A stretch of 64,000 nucleotides of DNA from Gemmatimonadota bacterium. Its GTDB lineage: Bacteria; Latescibacterota; UBA2968; UBA8231. The notes beneath the pieces are model-generated. The model ran no database searches and was not told the DNA's origin. It saw only the letters and a list, made by a program, of their open reading frames with translations. Shown here piece by piece: positions 24,378 through 34,077 of the stretch; position 1 is the first letter of the stretch; each line of letters starts with the position of its first letter. The stretch covers positions 186,001-250,000 of the forward strand of contig JABJJN010000056.1 of NCBI GenBank assembly GCA_018660835.1, written 5' to 3'. The position numbers and the translations under genes are program-made.

Positions 24378-24482
24378 ATGAACATCCAGACCGGCACCAA
24401 ACGCGAACTCACCAGCTTCTTCGTCGGCAACGCCATCGCCGTTATCAGCCTCGTCGTCATCGCCCGAAGCGTCCTGCTGTAG
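24378..24482 (+). CDS. 34-residue single-pass membrane peptide under sigma-54 control
   Basis: The reading frame ATG 24378 to TAG 24482 encodes 34 residues: a polar start (MNIQTGTKRELTSFF) followed by a hydrophobic helix (VGNAIAVISLVVIARSVLL). A GGGAG site lies at the right distance before ATG, and a near-perfect sigma-54 promoter lies upstream. Promoter, ribosome site and a membrane-helix peptide with no overlapping gene make it likely to be real. Function is unknown; small membrane peptides often modulate a larger transporter or kinase. It is convergent with the phosphate transporter gene that ends 64 bp further on. Confidence 0.68.
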   Translation: MNIQTGTKRELTSFFVGNAIAVISLVVIARSVLL

Positions 24483-24545
24483 AACAGAAAATGAGCGCCT
24501 TTGATAAGATGGGCGACGACCGCATTGGTCGTGCCCCGCGGCGCC

Positions 24546-26357
24546 TTATGCTGCGTCCCGCTGTCCCCCCCGCTGATCCAGGTAGCCGTGCAGCATGGTC
24601 AAAGCGATCGACTCGGAATAGATGAAGACGCGACGCATATCGTCGAGCAGATCCAGCTGCAGGCCGCTCATGCGTGCCTCGTCCGAGCCCTCGTCCTGCA
24701 GGCGTTCGTAATGCAGCAACCGAGCGTGACGTAGCTCCCTTTCCATTTCCGGCTTGGCGCGAACCACACCCCGGGCCATTTCGGCGTCGCTGGTGTCGAA
24801 GGCTTCCAGGGCCGTATCCAGGTTGTCGAGCACCCTCTCAACATACGCCCTGAGACCTTCCATCCCGACGCCTTCACCGGGATGTCCGAACGCGCGCTTG
24901 CGCTCCAACAGGGGCACCAAGTCCTTGCGCAGCAGCTCCTCGAGGTGATCGAGACTCGTGCCGACGTCGAGCAGCTGGGTGGCGAAGGTCGATTGCTCCT
25001 CGCTCATGTTGCGGCGCGATATCTGGATCAGATACGCATCGATCTGCTCATCCATCGACCTTGCCGCAGCGCCGCGGACGGCGATGTCATCGGCCTTGGT
25101 GGCATCGTCATCGATGAAGGCAGGCAGCAGGTCGCCGAAAACATCCCGCAGCAGGCGGCCCAATCGTAGCAATTCGCCGCGGGACTGTTCCATAGCCACC
25201 GAGGGCATCGCCAGCAGGGCCGGGTCCAGATGCACGGCCGTCCATTCCGGTGCGGCGCCGGAGACGATCTCGCGCTCTTCGGCGTGTTCTGGGATCAGGC
25301 GCTCAACCAGCCGCGCGAATTGGGCGCCGAAGGGCAATAGGAGGAGAGTGTTGGCGACGTTGAAGATCGTGTGAGCATTGGCGATCTGTCGCGGCGTGTC
25401 GGCCGCCAGTCGCGCCGTGTCCTCGAGATGGCCGGAAGTTGGTGACAGGTACTTGACGAACATGGCCAGCTGATCGATGAACCCGACCCATAGCAGCACA
25501 CCGACGATGTTGAACAACACGTGCACAAGACTGGCGCGCAGGGCAATGCGTGGTTTGCCCAGCGATGCCAGCAGGGCGGTGACGCAGGTGCCGATGTTGG
25601 CACCGAAGATGAGAGCAATCGCGGCATCAAGGCCGATCAGCCCCTGACCACCCATGACGAGGACGACGCCCGTCGTCGCTGCTGAGGACTGGATCAGTCC
25701 GGTGAAGATGGCGGCGACGAGGATGCCGAGGGCCGGGTTGGCCATGCGCGCCATGAGATCGATGAAAGGCTCGTAGCTGCGCAGCGGCCTCATGGCGTCG
25801 CTCATGATGCTCATGCCGAAGAACACGAGACCGAGGCCCATGATCATCGCGCCATACTGGCGCTTCGCGTCGCTCTTGGAGAGGAAGAGCAGCGCAAAAC
25901 CGCCGGCGATGATCGGTAGCGACAACTTGGTCACCTTGAAAGCGATGAGCTGGGCGGTCAGCGTGCTGCCGATATTGGCACCAAAGATGATCCCCACCGC
26001 CTGTGACACGGACAGGATGCCGGCGGTGATGAAGCCCACGGTGAGTACGGTAGTCACCGACGACGACTGAATCACGGCGGTGACGATGGCGCCCGTGAGG
26101 GCGCCCATGTAGCGATTGGTCGTGAGGCGGGCGAGGACGTCTTTGAGACGGTCACCGGCCAGGGCCTTGAGCCCGTCCGACATCTGTTCCATGCCGAAGA
26201 GAAAGAGGGCCAGGCCACCGAGCATGCTCATGACCATCGTAGCCACGTCGAGACCGTCACCCCCCTCGGTGCCAGCGCTGGCGCTGGCGACGGCGAAGGC
26301 GGCCGTCGGCAATCCCACCAGGGCGATGGCGCGTGCAGTATTCCGGAAGGAGGTCAT
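24546..26357 (-). CDS. Na+/phosphate cotransporter, PNaS family with PhoU-like tail
   Basis: The 603-residue protein has two inverted membrane repeats with the family's signature Gln-Ser-Ser motifs, 'AVIQSSSVTTVLTVG' and 'LIQSSAATTGVVLVM', each followed by 'IFGANIGST' / 'IFGANIGTC'. The last ~200 residues are a helical PhoU-like domain ('MDEQIDAYLIQISRRNMSEEQ', 'LDHLEELLRKDL'). Bacterial relatives import phosphate with sodium or act in phosphate balance. The start ATG 26357 follows GAGGAAATGATGAG. The universal stress protein gene lies 15 bp upstream on the same strand, so the two form an operon. Confidence 0.92.
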   Translation of the reverse strand: MTSFRNTARAIALVGLPTAAFAVASASAGTEGGDGLDVATMVMSMLGGLALFLFGMEQMSDGLKALAGDRLKDVLARLTTNRYMGALTGAIVTAVIQSSSVTTVLTVGFITAGILSVSQAVGIIFGANIGSTLTAQLIAFKVTKLSLPIIAGGFALLFLSKSDAKRQYGAMIMGLGLVFFGMSIMSDAMRPLRSYEPFIDLMARMANPALGILVAAIFTGLIQSSAATTGVVLVMGGQGLIGLDAAIALIFGANIGTCVTALLASLGKPRIALRASLVHVLFNIVGVLLWVGFIDQLAMFVKYLSPTSGHLEDTARLAADTPRQIANAHTIFNVANTLLLLPFGAQFARLVERLIPEHAEEREIVSGAAPEWTAVHLDPALLAMPSVAMEQSRGELLRLGRLLRDVFGDLLPAFIDDDATKADDIAVRGAAARSMDEQIDAYLIQISRRNMSEEQSTFATQLLDVGTSLDHLEELLRKDLVPLLERKRAFGHPGEGVGMEGLRAYVERVLDNLDTALEAFDTSDAEMARGVVRAKPEMERELRHARLLHYERLQDEGSDEARMSGLQLDLLDDMRRVFIYSESIALTMLHGYLDQRGGQRDAA

Positions 26358-26372
26358 CTCATCATTTCCTCG

Positions 26373-26813
26373 TCAGGACTCGTCACGCAGGGACAGGACG
26401 GGACAGTGGCAGGCACGAATGACGTGATCGGCTACCGAGCCGAGGAGAAAGCGCTTGAAGCCGGAGTGTCCCCGTGTGCCGATGACGACGAGGTCGGCCT
26501 TTTCCTTGCGGGCCTGGCGAACGATCTCATCGCCAGGAATCCCCGGCAGAATCTTCGTTTGCGGCGTCTTCTTCGCCTTCTTCACGTGCTTGGCCAGGAA
26601 CTCCGCCATCATGCCATTGGCGGCCTCCTCCATGTTGCGGAAGAGCTTCTTGCCCAATTTGCGTGAGGAGTAGAAGCCGGGCGCCTCGGCCGGCACGTGC
26701 AGGACGTGGAGCAGGAGCAGGTCGGCGTCCAGGGCCGTGGCCAGAACCAGAGCCTGACGTACGGCGGAGGCAGAGGCATCGGAGAAATCGACAGCGACGA
26801 GGATCTTCTTCAT
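26373..26813 (-). CDS. Universal stress protein (UspA family, ATP-binding type)
   Basis: The 146-residue protein begins 'MKKILVAVDFSDASASAVRQA', the standard Usp opening. It ends with the nucleotide-binding motif G-x2-G-x9-G-S in 'IGTRGHSGFKRFLLGSVADH', followed by 'CHCPVLSL'. Members of this type bind ATP and help survival during starvation or stress. It is the first gene of a two-gene operon with the Na/phosphate cotransporter, which points to a phosphate or energy stress response. Confidence 0.93.
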   Translation of the reverse strand: MKKILVAVDFSDASASAVRQALVLATALDADLLLLHVLHVPAEAPGFYSSRKLGKKLFRNMEEAANGMMAEFLAKHVKKAKKTPQTKILPGIPGDEIVRQARKEKADLVVIGTRGHSGFKRFLLGSVADHVIRACHCPVLSLRDES

Positions 26814-27109
26814 CGGTTTGGCTCCGAAGGGAAGGCGGGATCGAGCAGAAACGCGCCGGCACCCACGTCAGGGGCCGTCGCGGGGTCCTTCACGACTGTA
26901 CAGGGAATGTAGCCGAATATGGTAGGCCTCGCCGTAGAGTGATGATCCAGTAGACTGGTCACAATCGACCGATAGGGACTTCCTTGGCTAAGAGTGGTAA
27001 TACTTGACATTTACTTTCGTACTCGCGGATGCTAATGAGAACGTCGCCTTTCGAAGCGCTGCTGGCGGCCGAGGGACTCGAAGGCAGCCAAAAACGAGGA
27101 GATCGTGCC

Positions 27110-29749
27110 ATGACGGCGATGCAGAACAGGGGTGGACCAGTTCCAGAGAGCGGTGCCACGCAGTTCATCGAAGCTCTGGGAAAGACACAGATCCTGATTC
27201 TGACGCTGCTGCTCTGCGTCCCCGGCTGGGTCAGTGGACAGGGCCGAACCGAGCACCACCGGGTCGGCGGCAGGGAAGTCAGCATCCACCTGCCCGAGGA
27301 CTACGACACCTCCGAATACCGCTATCCGGCGGCTTATGTCATCCACGGCCACACGCTGAATAACCAGTCCCCCCTGCTCTGGACCGGCAGCGACTTCGCC
27401 GAAGGACTGGCGAGGAACGGACAGATCGAGCCGTTGATTCTCGTGTTCCCCCATTTGGAGCAGCTAAACAGGCACAATCCGGCGGCCGATCAGTACCTGG
27501 TTGAGGAGGTGGTTCCCTTCGTGGACGCCACTTACCGGACCCTGCCGGTGCGCCACGCCCGCGCGATCACCGGTTATTCCCATGGCGGCATGGACGCCAT
27601 GTTCGTCTCCCTCACCCGTCCTGAGGTGTTTTCGCTGTCCGGGGGGCTGGCCCCGGCGTCGAGCGAGCGGCTGTTCAGTCGGCTGCTTCTGGCACACCAG
27701 CAACACCTCTATCCCCTGCACTTCTGGCTCTATCGAGGCAGCAATGACAGTAATGTGCCGAGCCTCCGCCCGCTGATCGATGTCCTCGAAAGCACCGCTT
27801 TCCCCTACATCTTCGTCGAAGACAGCGGCGCCCACAGCGCCTGGGCCCCGCATCTCTTCGAGACTCTCCGCTTTTTCGGTCGGGAACTGTGGAACACAGT
27901 CCACACCCAGGATCACGGGCTGCGCGCCGCCACCGGCAGTTTCGCGGTCATCGTGGGAGCGCCGCCTCAACCGCTGGAGATCGAGATCGTCCTGGCGGAT
28001 GCTGCGGACGAACCGCCGCGCCTGGATCTGTCCGCACTGGGACTGGTTGAGCCGCTGGTCATGGCCCACGAGGGTGGCGGCCGCTACACCGCCCGCCCGC
28101 AAATCACCCCGCCCCAGCGTCCCGGCCGCTACAGGCTGCCCGTGCTGCGGAACACCGAAGAGGGTGCAACGGAGATTATCTACCATCTCGCGCTCGAAGC
28201 TTTTCCCGCGGACGACGCCCTCATTCTGGGCCCGCAGCCGGCGCCCGGCTGGACCATGGAAACCTCCAGCCGCGTCACCCCCGCACCGGTGGTCTTCGAA
28301 GGCCGCGACGCCTTGCGGCTGGAAAGCACCCGCACCTGGAGCGTCAGCCTGATCCACGATCCGGCAGCGCCAGAGCCACTGGGGTACGAGGCGCTGGCCA
28401 TCGATTTCCACCCGGCCGCCTTCGCGCCGGCCGAGGGCAGAATCCCGACCTTGACCGCACGCGCTCCGAACCTGCGCATCGACTTGCTGGCGCAGCTGGA
28501 TCTGGAAAAGCCGATTTGGCAGACCGCCGTCGTAGCGCTGGAAGAATTCGATCTGGAGCCGTGGGACGCGCTGCAGGAACTGCACTTCAACAGCAACATG
28601 GTAGGCACCGTCTACGTGGCCGACATCCGCCTGCTGCCCCGGCCGCTGCCACCGACGCCGGCCGCCCACAGCTTCCCCCTTACCCCCCGCTTCTTGCGCG
28701 GCACTGAGGATCTGCTGACCGCCGTTGTCGGCAGCCTGCCAGCCTGGGTCTCAATTGAACTCGAGGTGGAGCCGCGACTCGAAGAGGTCGGAGCGGTCCT
28801 GCACCTGGACGGCTCGGCCGTGGGCGGGCCTGCTTCGCTGGACCTGAGTCCCGAGGGCGGCGGTCGCTACGCCGCCCGGGTGCCTGTGGATTCCGACCTC
28901 GGCAACGGCATTCACCGCCTGCCTGTCTTCCTGGAAAACAGCGAGCAGGCGTCCGAACTATTCGCCCTGTTCCAGCTGCAGGTCTATCCCGGCGCAGAGC
29001 TTCCCATCCTGGCCGGGGAATTGGCGCCGGACTGGATTCTGGATGCCAACAGTCGGGTCGCGACCAACCCGGCGAGCTACGACGGGCGCGCCGGGCTGGC
29101 CCTGGATGGCAGTGGCTCCTGGCGGCTTTCTCTGACCCCTCCGGGCCCGGTATCCGCCTTCGGCTATGACCAGCTGGTCCTTGGTTTTCATCCCGCTGCC
29201 CATAGCCTGCGCGAGGGGCGGGAGCCCCAACTGGGAATCCAGGCAGCTCTCAGGGTCGACCTGCTAGAGTGGGTGGATCTGGAGCAGAATCAATGGCAGA
29301 TCATTCGTTTGCCTCTGGCGGAGCTGGGATTGGACGAGCAGTCCCTGCTGAGCGAGCTGCGCTTCACCGGCAATATAGAGGGCCGCTTCTACCTGAGTGA
29401 CATCGGCCTGGTGGCGCAGACACCACCGCCGCCCACCGCCGTGCTGGAGAATCAGCAGGACAGCGAACCAAGGGCTTTCACGCTAGACCAGAATTATCCC
29501 AATCCCTTCAACAGCGGCACGGTGATCCGCTTCGCCCTGCCGCAAGCCGGGAAGGTGTCGCTGTCGATATACAATCTGGCCGGCCAGCGGGTGGCCGAAC
29601 CGATCCGCGGTGTGCGGCAGGCAGGTACCTACACCGTGCACTGGGACGGCCGAGACCAGGCCGGCCGGGAGCTGGCCTCGGGACTCTACTTCTACCACTT
29701 GCTGGCCGGCGATTGGGTACACACGCGCAAGATGGTCCTGCTGCGCTGA
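27110..29749 (+). CDS. Secreted esterase with two beta-sandwich modules and type-A sorting domain
   Basis: The ~879-residue protein has a signal segment (ILILTLLLCVPGWVSGQG) and an esterase-D-like alpha/beta hydrolase domain at about 50-275: 'PAAYVIHGHTL', 'AITGYSHGGMDAMFV' with the GxSxG nucleophile, and His in 'SGAHSAWAPHLFETL'. Two copies of a ~180-residue module follow, ending in 'GTVYVADIRL' and 'GRFYLSDIGL'. A C-terminal sorting domain ends the protein: 'FTLDQNYPNPFNSGTVIRFALP' and 'YFYHLLAGDWVHTRKMVLLR'. It should be secreted and held at the surface, acting on esterified polysaccharide or polymer. Start ATG 27110 is chosen because AGGAG stands 8 bp before it; the frame also opens at 27029. 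Confidence 0.88.
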   Translation: MTAMQNRGGPVPESGATQFIEALGKTQILILTLLLCVPGWVSGQGRTEHHRVGGREVSIHLPEDYDTSEYRYPAAYVIHGHTLNNQSPLLWTGSDFAEGLARNGQIEPLILVFPHLEQLNRHNPAADQYLVEEVVPFVDATYRTLPVRHARAITGYSHGGMDAMFVSLTRPEVFSLSGGLAPASSERLFSRLLLAHQQHLYPLHFWLYRGSNDSNVPSLRPLIDVLESTAFPYIFVEDSGAHSAWAPHLFETLRFFGRELWNTVHTQDHGLRAATGSFAVIVGAPPQPLEIEIVLADAADEPPRLDLSALGLVEPLVMAHEGGGRYTARPQITPPQRPGRYRLPVLRNTEEGATEIIYHLALEAFPADDALILGPQPAPGWTMETSSRVTPAPVVFEGRDALRLESTRTWSVSLIHDPAAPEPLGYEALAIDFHPAAFAPAEGRIPTLTARAPNLRIDLLAQLDLEKPIWQTAVVALEEFDLEPWDALQELHFNSNMVGTVYVADIRLLPRPLPPTPAAHSFPLTPRFLRGTEDLLTAVVGSLPAWVSIELEVEPRLEEVGAVLHLDGSAVGGPASLDLSPEGGGRYAARVPVDSDLGNGIHRLPVFLENSEQASELFALFQLQVYPGAELPILAGELAPDWILDANSRVATNPASYDGRAGLALDGSGSWRLSLTPPGPVSAFGYDQLVLGFHPAAHSLREGREPQLGIQAALRVDLLEWVDLEQNQWQIIRLPLAELGLDEQSLLSELRFTGNIEGRFYLSDIGLVAQTPPPPTAVLENQQDSEPRAFTLDQNYPNPFNSGTVIRFALPQAGKVSLSIYNLAGQRVAEPIRGVRQAGTYTVHWDGRDQAGRELASGLYFYHLLAGDWVHTRKMVLLR

Positions 29750-29778
29750 CCGAACGCTATGAGTGCTGCCTTTGCTGT

Positions 29779-31344
29779 TCAGCGGTCGCCGGCAATGAAC
29801 TCGGCAATCCGTTCGCCGATCATCATGGTCGTCAGGTTGGTGTTGGCCCGAATGCAGTCGTGCATGATCGAGGCGTCAGCAACCCGCACGTTACGCACGC
29901 CCTTGAGGCGGCCGTACTGATCCACCGCGGCCAGGGGGTCGCTGTCTGGACCCATTTTGCAGGTACCGGACACGTGGTGACTGGTGGCGACTACCCGCCG
30001 CATCCAGCGGTCCAGAGCCTCGTCCGAGGCGGTGTCTGCTTCGGCAATGTTCAGTGGTCCTTCGACGATCTCCCGGTATTGCTCATGCCCCAACAGACCG
30101 AGCAGTTTACGTACGCCTTCCCGCATGCGGATGAGATCCGACGACTCCGCGAGGAAATTGTAGTCGAGATCGGGACGCTCCCCTGGGTCGCCGGACCGTA
30201 GTCGCACTTGCCCGGATCCGGCGGCCAGATAGATCGCCGAGACCAGGAAGAATCCTATGGGGTCGACGTCATCCGCATCGTAGAAGCCGTTGCGTGTGGC
30301 ACACGATGCGGGGTGCAGAAACATGTCGTTGCGCAGGGGCGAGTCGGCGGCAGTGTAGCGGCAGCCCATCTGCAGAGGCGGCTCCGCACCCGTGTTGCGG
30401 AAAGGTGGTTTCACGGCGACGGTTAGAGCACACTGGGCATGGCAACGCAGGTTCTGTCCCATACCGGGCAGGTCGGCGGCCACGTCGAGGCCGAGGGCAG
30501 TCAGGTGGTCGGCGGGCCCCATGCCGGAGCGCATCAGTAGATGGGGCGAGGCAATCGCGCCGGCGCTGACGATAACCTCACCCGCAAGAAGGCGCTCTGC
30601 GCCTGTGTCACCGAGCACTTCTACACCGACAGCCCGGCCGTGCTCGACAACGACACGGCGCACATCGCAGTTGCCGCGTATCTCCAGATTGGAACGCTGC
30701 CTTACCTCTGGTGTCAGGTATCCAAGGGAGGCGCTCCAACGGATTCCCTCGGCGTTGTTCAGCGGCAGTGGACCGACGCCCGTGGACTGCGGGTTGTTGT
30801 GATCCGGGCAGTCCGCCATGCCCTGATCCCGCATGGCCTGGTAGAAGGCCACTTGCTCGCGGCTACATTCCTCTATGGCGAAGCGCCGCACGGGAATGGG
30901 GCCATCCGTGCCGTGGAAATCATCGTCGTAGTCGCGATCACTCTCAATCCGTTTCAGGCACGGAAGAATCCGTTCGTAGGACCATTCGCTGTTGCCCGCA
31001 GCGGCCCAGTCGTCGAAGTCCTGGGGTTGTCCCCGCAGGAAGATCTGCGCATTGATCGCACTCGACCCACCCACGACACGGCCGCGCGGAATGAAGATGT
31101 CCGGGTTGTCCTCGGTGGACCGCGCCCGGTAGCCCCAGCCCCAGCGTGTGTTGTAGCCGAAAGCCTGTCCCCAGATGCCAGGATACCCATAGGCCTGACG
31201 TATTTCGCTGGGCATCTTCTGGGCCATCGGAAAATCGGGACCGGCCTCAAGCAGCAGTACCCTGTGCTCGCGTGCCTCGCTCAAACGAGCGGCGAGGATA
31301 CATCCGGCGGCGCCGGCGCCGACGATGATGGTATCGTGTGTCAT
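29779..31344 (-). CDS. GMC-family FAD-dependent alcohol oxidoreductase (choline dehydrogenase-like)
   Basis: The 521-residue protein opens with the dinucleotide-binding loop 'DTIIVGAGAAGCILAARLSEA'. It has 'GRVVGGSSAINAQIFLRG' (GMC signature 1), 'GAIASPHLLMRSGMGP' (signature 2) and the C-terminal active-site region 'SHHVSGTCKMG' with the catalytic His and 'IRANTNLTTMMIGERIAEFI'. It oxidises an alcohol or sugar with FAD. No signal peptide is present. The next gene (NeuB-like) is divergent across ~180 bp. Confidence 0.93.
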   Translation of the reverse strand: MTHDTIIVGAGAAGCILAARLSEAREHRVLLLEAGPDFPMAQKMPSEIRQAYGYPGIWGQAFGYNTRWGWGYRARSTEDNPDIFIPRGRVVGGSSAINAQIFLRGQPQDFDDWAAAGNSEWSYERILPCLKRIESDRDYDDDFHGTDGPIPVRRFAIEECSREQVAFYQAMRDQGMADCPDHNNPQSTGVGPLPLNNAEGIRWSASLGYLTPEVRQRSNLEIRGNCDVRRVVVEHGRAVGVEVLGDTGAERLLAGEVIVSAGAIASPHLLMRSGMGPADHLTALGLDVAADLPGMGQNLRCHAQCALTVAVKPPFRNTGAEPPLQMGCRYTAADSPLRNDMFLHPASCATRNGFYDADDVDPIGFFLVSAIYLAAGSGQVRLRSGDPGERPDLDYNFLAESSDLIRMREGVRKLLGLLGHEQYREIVEGPLNIAEADTASDEALDRWMRRVVATSHHVSGTCKMGPDSDPLAAVDQYGRLKGVRNVRVADASIMHDCIRANTNLTTMMIGERIAEFIAGDR

Positions 31345-31524
31345 GGGTCAGCCGCTGAATGTCCTAAGAGGCGCATGGTGTCATCGCTCCACGCTTACGA
31401 GTGGCGAGGCATTGCCAAATGAAGGTTGCCCGGGCCGCAGCGGCCAGATGAAGTTGCTAACTTCCAAGTTCGACCTGATCCCCACCTCGGCTCAGACCAC
31501 CGAATCCTCTACCAGGGGCACACC

Positions 31525-32349
31525 ATGAACACGATCGTCATCGCCGAGATCGGTGAGAATCACTACGGACGCTGGGATGTGTGCCGGGGCATGGTCGAAC
31601 AGGTGGCAGCCAGCGGCGCCACGTACGCCAAGTTCCAGACCTACACAGCGAACCAATTCGGTACGGATCACGTGTGGTACGAAGAGTTCAAGTCCGTCGA
31701 GATGTCCCAGGACATGCACTTCGAGATGCAAAGTCTCTGCGAGCAGCTCGGTGTCGGCTTCCTCAGCTCGACCTTCACCCAGCGCTCGACGCGGTTTCTC
31801 GTGGACCGGATGGGGTTGGACACGATCAAGCTCGCCTCCAGCCGCGTCACCGATCTCGAGTTGTTGGATGATGTGAATCGGCGCGCCGACCAGGTGAAGA
31901 CCGTCTTCCTGTCGACGGGGATGGCCACCCTTGCTGAGGTGAGCACAGCAGTGGATCACCTGAGTGGCATTGAGGACCTCACCATCCTGCACTGCACCAG
32001 CCAGTATCCGACGCAAGACGAGAATGTGAATCTGCGCGCCATGACGACGCTGCAGCAGGCCTTCGGGTCACTGAAGATCGGCTACAGCGACCACAGTCGC
32101 GGGCTCCAGGCCTGTCTGGCCGCCGTCGCGCTGGGTGCCCAGGTCATCGAAAAGCACTTCACCTACCACACGAGCATGCCCGGCGACGATCATGCCGGTG
32201 CGGCGACACCTGAGATGCTGGCCGATCTCGTACGTCAGATCGACCGCCTCGAGACCATGCTCGGTTCAGGCCAGGTCGGTCGCATCGCCGCGGAAGAGCT
32301 GGCGGCCCAGGCGTTGCGCGTGGAGATGTTGGAGGTCGACTTCGACTGA
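31525..32349 (+). CDS. NeuB-family (N-acetylneuraminate synthase-like) aldolase/synthase
   Basis: The 274-residue TIM-barrel protein begins 'IVIAEIGENHYGRWDVCRGMVEQVAASGATYAKFQTYT', the sialic-acid synthase opening. It contains 'LGVGFLSSTFTQRSTRFL', 'KLASSRVTDLELLDDV', 'STGMATLAEV', 'LHCTSQYPTQDENVNL', 'IGYSDHSRGLQACLAAVALGAQVIEKHFT' and 'PGDDHAGAATPEM'. The family condenses phosphoenolpyruvate with an amino- or pentose-type sugar. It ends without the antifreeze-like SAF domain that follows in true NeuB, so it resembles the short form. No CMP-transferase or epimerase gene is adjacent. Start ATG 31525 follows AGGGGCACACC. Confidence 0.87.
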   Translation: MNTIVIAEIGENHYGRWDVCRGMVEQVAASGATYAKFQTYTANQFGTDHVWYEEFKSVEMSQDMHFEMQSLCEQLGVGFLSSTFTQRSTRFLVDRMGLDTIKLASSRVTDLELLDDVNRRADQVKTVFLSTGMATLAEVSTAVDHLSGIEDLTILHCTSQYPTQDENVNLRAMTTLQQAFGSLKIGYSDHSRGLQACLAAVALGAQVIEKHFTYHTSMPGDDHAGAATPEMLADLVRQIDRLETMLGSGQVGRIAAEELAAQALRVEMLEVDFD

Positions 32350-32424
32350 TGCGTCAGGCCATTGGCCCTGCCGATCAGGCGCCATTTGCCGATCCTGTGT
32401 TGCTGGCGCGTGTATTCCGCTGGT

Positions 32425-34077
32425 TCACGATCCTCCCGAAGGCCATGCAAAGGGGCGACGGCCGTCGTGCCCATACGTGAAGAGGGCGGTCCGCCTCGGG
32501 GTCTCAGCCTCCCAGCGATACGCTCCGTGACACACAGCCCCTGCCAGAAAAAAGAGAATCGACCCCCGGCGTATGGGAATGTGGCGGATCGGAGCGCGGT
32601 CATTGCAGGTCCGCACCGATTGCGGCACGGGGTAGCAGGATTTGTGGCTGCCAGGCACGACAACGAAACCGCCATCGCCGGGCCCGACGTCGGTGAACTG
32701 CCAGGCGACGTTGATGCTCGACCTTGTGTGTATTCGCCCATTCATCATCTCGAAGTGTTTGCCGATGTCGCTCGGGTTCGAATTCCCCGCGTGCAGCATC
32801 TGTCCGCTCGAGCCTTTGACGTGGCACAGGGCCGTGTTCTGAGTGACCCGGTAACCGGCGCCGATCATCCAATTGAGGCGCTGAATGACGGCAGGATGCG
32901 CCAGCATTCTGAGGAAGGGCGCATTGTGCGGCGCCGGTAGCTGAAACAGGTCCCTCAGATCGGGCCGACCCGTGCCTGAGATCGTCGGTGCGCCGGGGAT
33001 GTCTGCGAGAGTCACGTCCCCATCAAGCTTGTCACCTGCACCACGGAAGAACAGGCGATCCAGGTTGGCGTCGATGCCCGCCACGGCGGCATCGATCCAA
33101 TCGTCGTCCATGACGCCGTCAACCAGCAGGAACCCCTGGGTCTCGAAGGCCCAGCGCTCGGCGGCGGCGGCGTCTCCGTCGAGCGCCAACGGCGACGAAG
33201 GCCTCTGCGCCACGTCGGCGTCGTCGGCAGAGGTCAGCCAGGCGGCTGTGCCGTCCGAAAGGACCACGTGATCCGCATCGCCGCCCATCAGCAACGTTTG
33301 CTCAGCCTCGCTCAGCCCTTCCGCCCATGCAGGCAGGGATGGCGTGTCCTGCGGGTCAGGCGGCACTTGTGGCCGAACTGAGCGGGAGATGAAGTCTGCC
33401 GCGAGCAGCTCACCGCCGGCACCCTGGGGGCAGATCCCGTGCAACGTGCTGGCGGCACACAGCAGCACGTCGCCCGCAGCCAGCGCCGGGCGCTCAGCGA
33501 GGGGGCTTGAGTTCGCAAGCGATGGGGCGGGCAGGCCGCTCTTGTGCGAGGATGGGACCACCACCAGCGGGCACTTCCCTTCTTCAGAGTCTGTGAGGGC
33601 GATGACGACCACCAGGCCCTGGCATTGCCGGATGCGGATCTCTTCCCAGGCGCCACCAGCCCGCGTGAGCGAAGATCCGTCGGCGTTGATCCCACTCCAT
33701 CCGGATAGGTTGATGTAGGCCCGATCCAGCGTGTCCACCCCGCCTTCCAGTGGCAGCGACGCCTCGCCGTATTCTTTTGCCTCACCGGCGGCGACGAACC
33801 TCGCATGGCCGTCCTGCCGAAACCCATCGCCGCACAGCTCGCGCACGTAACGCCCGACAGCGCCGTCCTCGCTGCAGAGGTTGTCCAGCCCGTCGCTGCC
33901 AGTGCTGCTGCTGTGGCGACACGCCGACAGCTCGGCCGGGCTCAGGACTTGCGGCAGTACGACGAAGCCGAGTGCGTCGAAAGTGAATTCCTGCTCCACG
34001 GTAAGAATTGAGCGCTCGTGCGCGTGCGTCGCTTCGTTCCAGTGGCTCACGGTGTAGGTGTCTGAGTTCATGGTCAA
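32425..34077 (-). CDS. Tandem PhyH protein (degenerate N-terminal domain, C-terminal domain with H-A-G)
   Basis: The 550-residue protein is two dioxygenase-like domains in one chain. The first (residues ~25-240) keeps the 'LVVVPSSHKSG' strand and a distal 'TLHGICP' (His213), but I see no HxD. The second (~305-540) has 'QMLHAGNSNPSD' (His429-Ala430-Gly431), 'GDGGFVVVPGSHKSCY', distal His517 ('AVCHGAYRW') and 'TPRRT' (Arg528/529). The carboxylate ligand is thus replaced by Gly in the second domain. The layout equals that of the 44069-45580 protein. The function is unknown; one domain may serve as a structural or binding partner for the other. Confidence 0.85.
   Translation of the reverse strand: MTMNSDTYTVSHWNEATHAHERSILTVEQEFTFDALGFVVLPQVLSPAELSACRHSSSTGSDGLDNLCSEDGAVGRYVRELCGDGFRQDGHARFVAAGEAKEYGEASLPLEGGVDTLDRAYINLSGWSGINADGSSLTRAGGAWEEIRIRQCQGLVVVIALTDSEEGKCPLVVVPSSHKSGLPAPSLANSSPLAERPALAAGDVLLCAASTLHGICPQGAGGELLAADFISRSVRPQVPPDPQDTPSLPAWAEGLSEAEQTLLMGGDADHVVLSDGTAAWLTSADDADVAQRPSSPLALDGDAAAAERWAFETQGFLLVDGVMDDDWIDAAVAGIDANLDRLFFRGAGDKLDGDVTLADIPGAPTISGTGRPDLRDLFQLPAPHNAPFLRMLAHPAVIQRLNWMIGAGYRVTQNTALCHVKGSSGQMLHAGNSNPSDIGKHFEMMNGRIHTRSSINVAWQFTDVGPGDGGFVVVPGSHKSCYPVPQSVRTCNDRAPIRHIPIRRGSILFFLAGAVCHGAYRWEAETPRRTALFTYGHDGRRPFAWPSGGS

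Noticed and set aside
27464..28669. 401-residue minus-strand open frame opposite the secreted esterase
   Set aside because: The sense gene has signal peptide, GxSxG and sorting domain; the antisense frame has only low-complexity mirror sequence.
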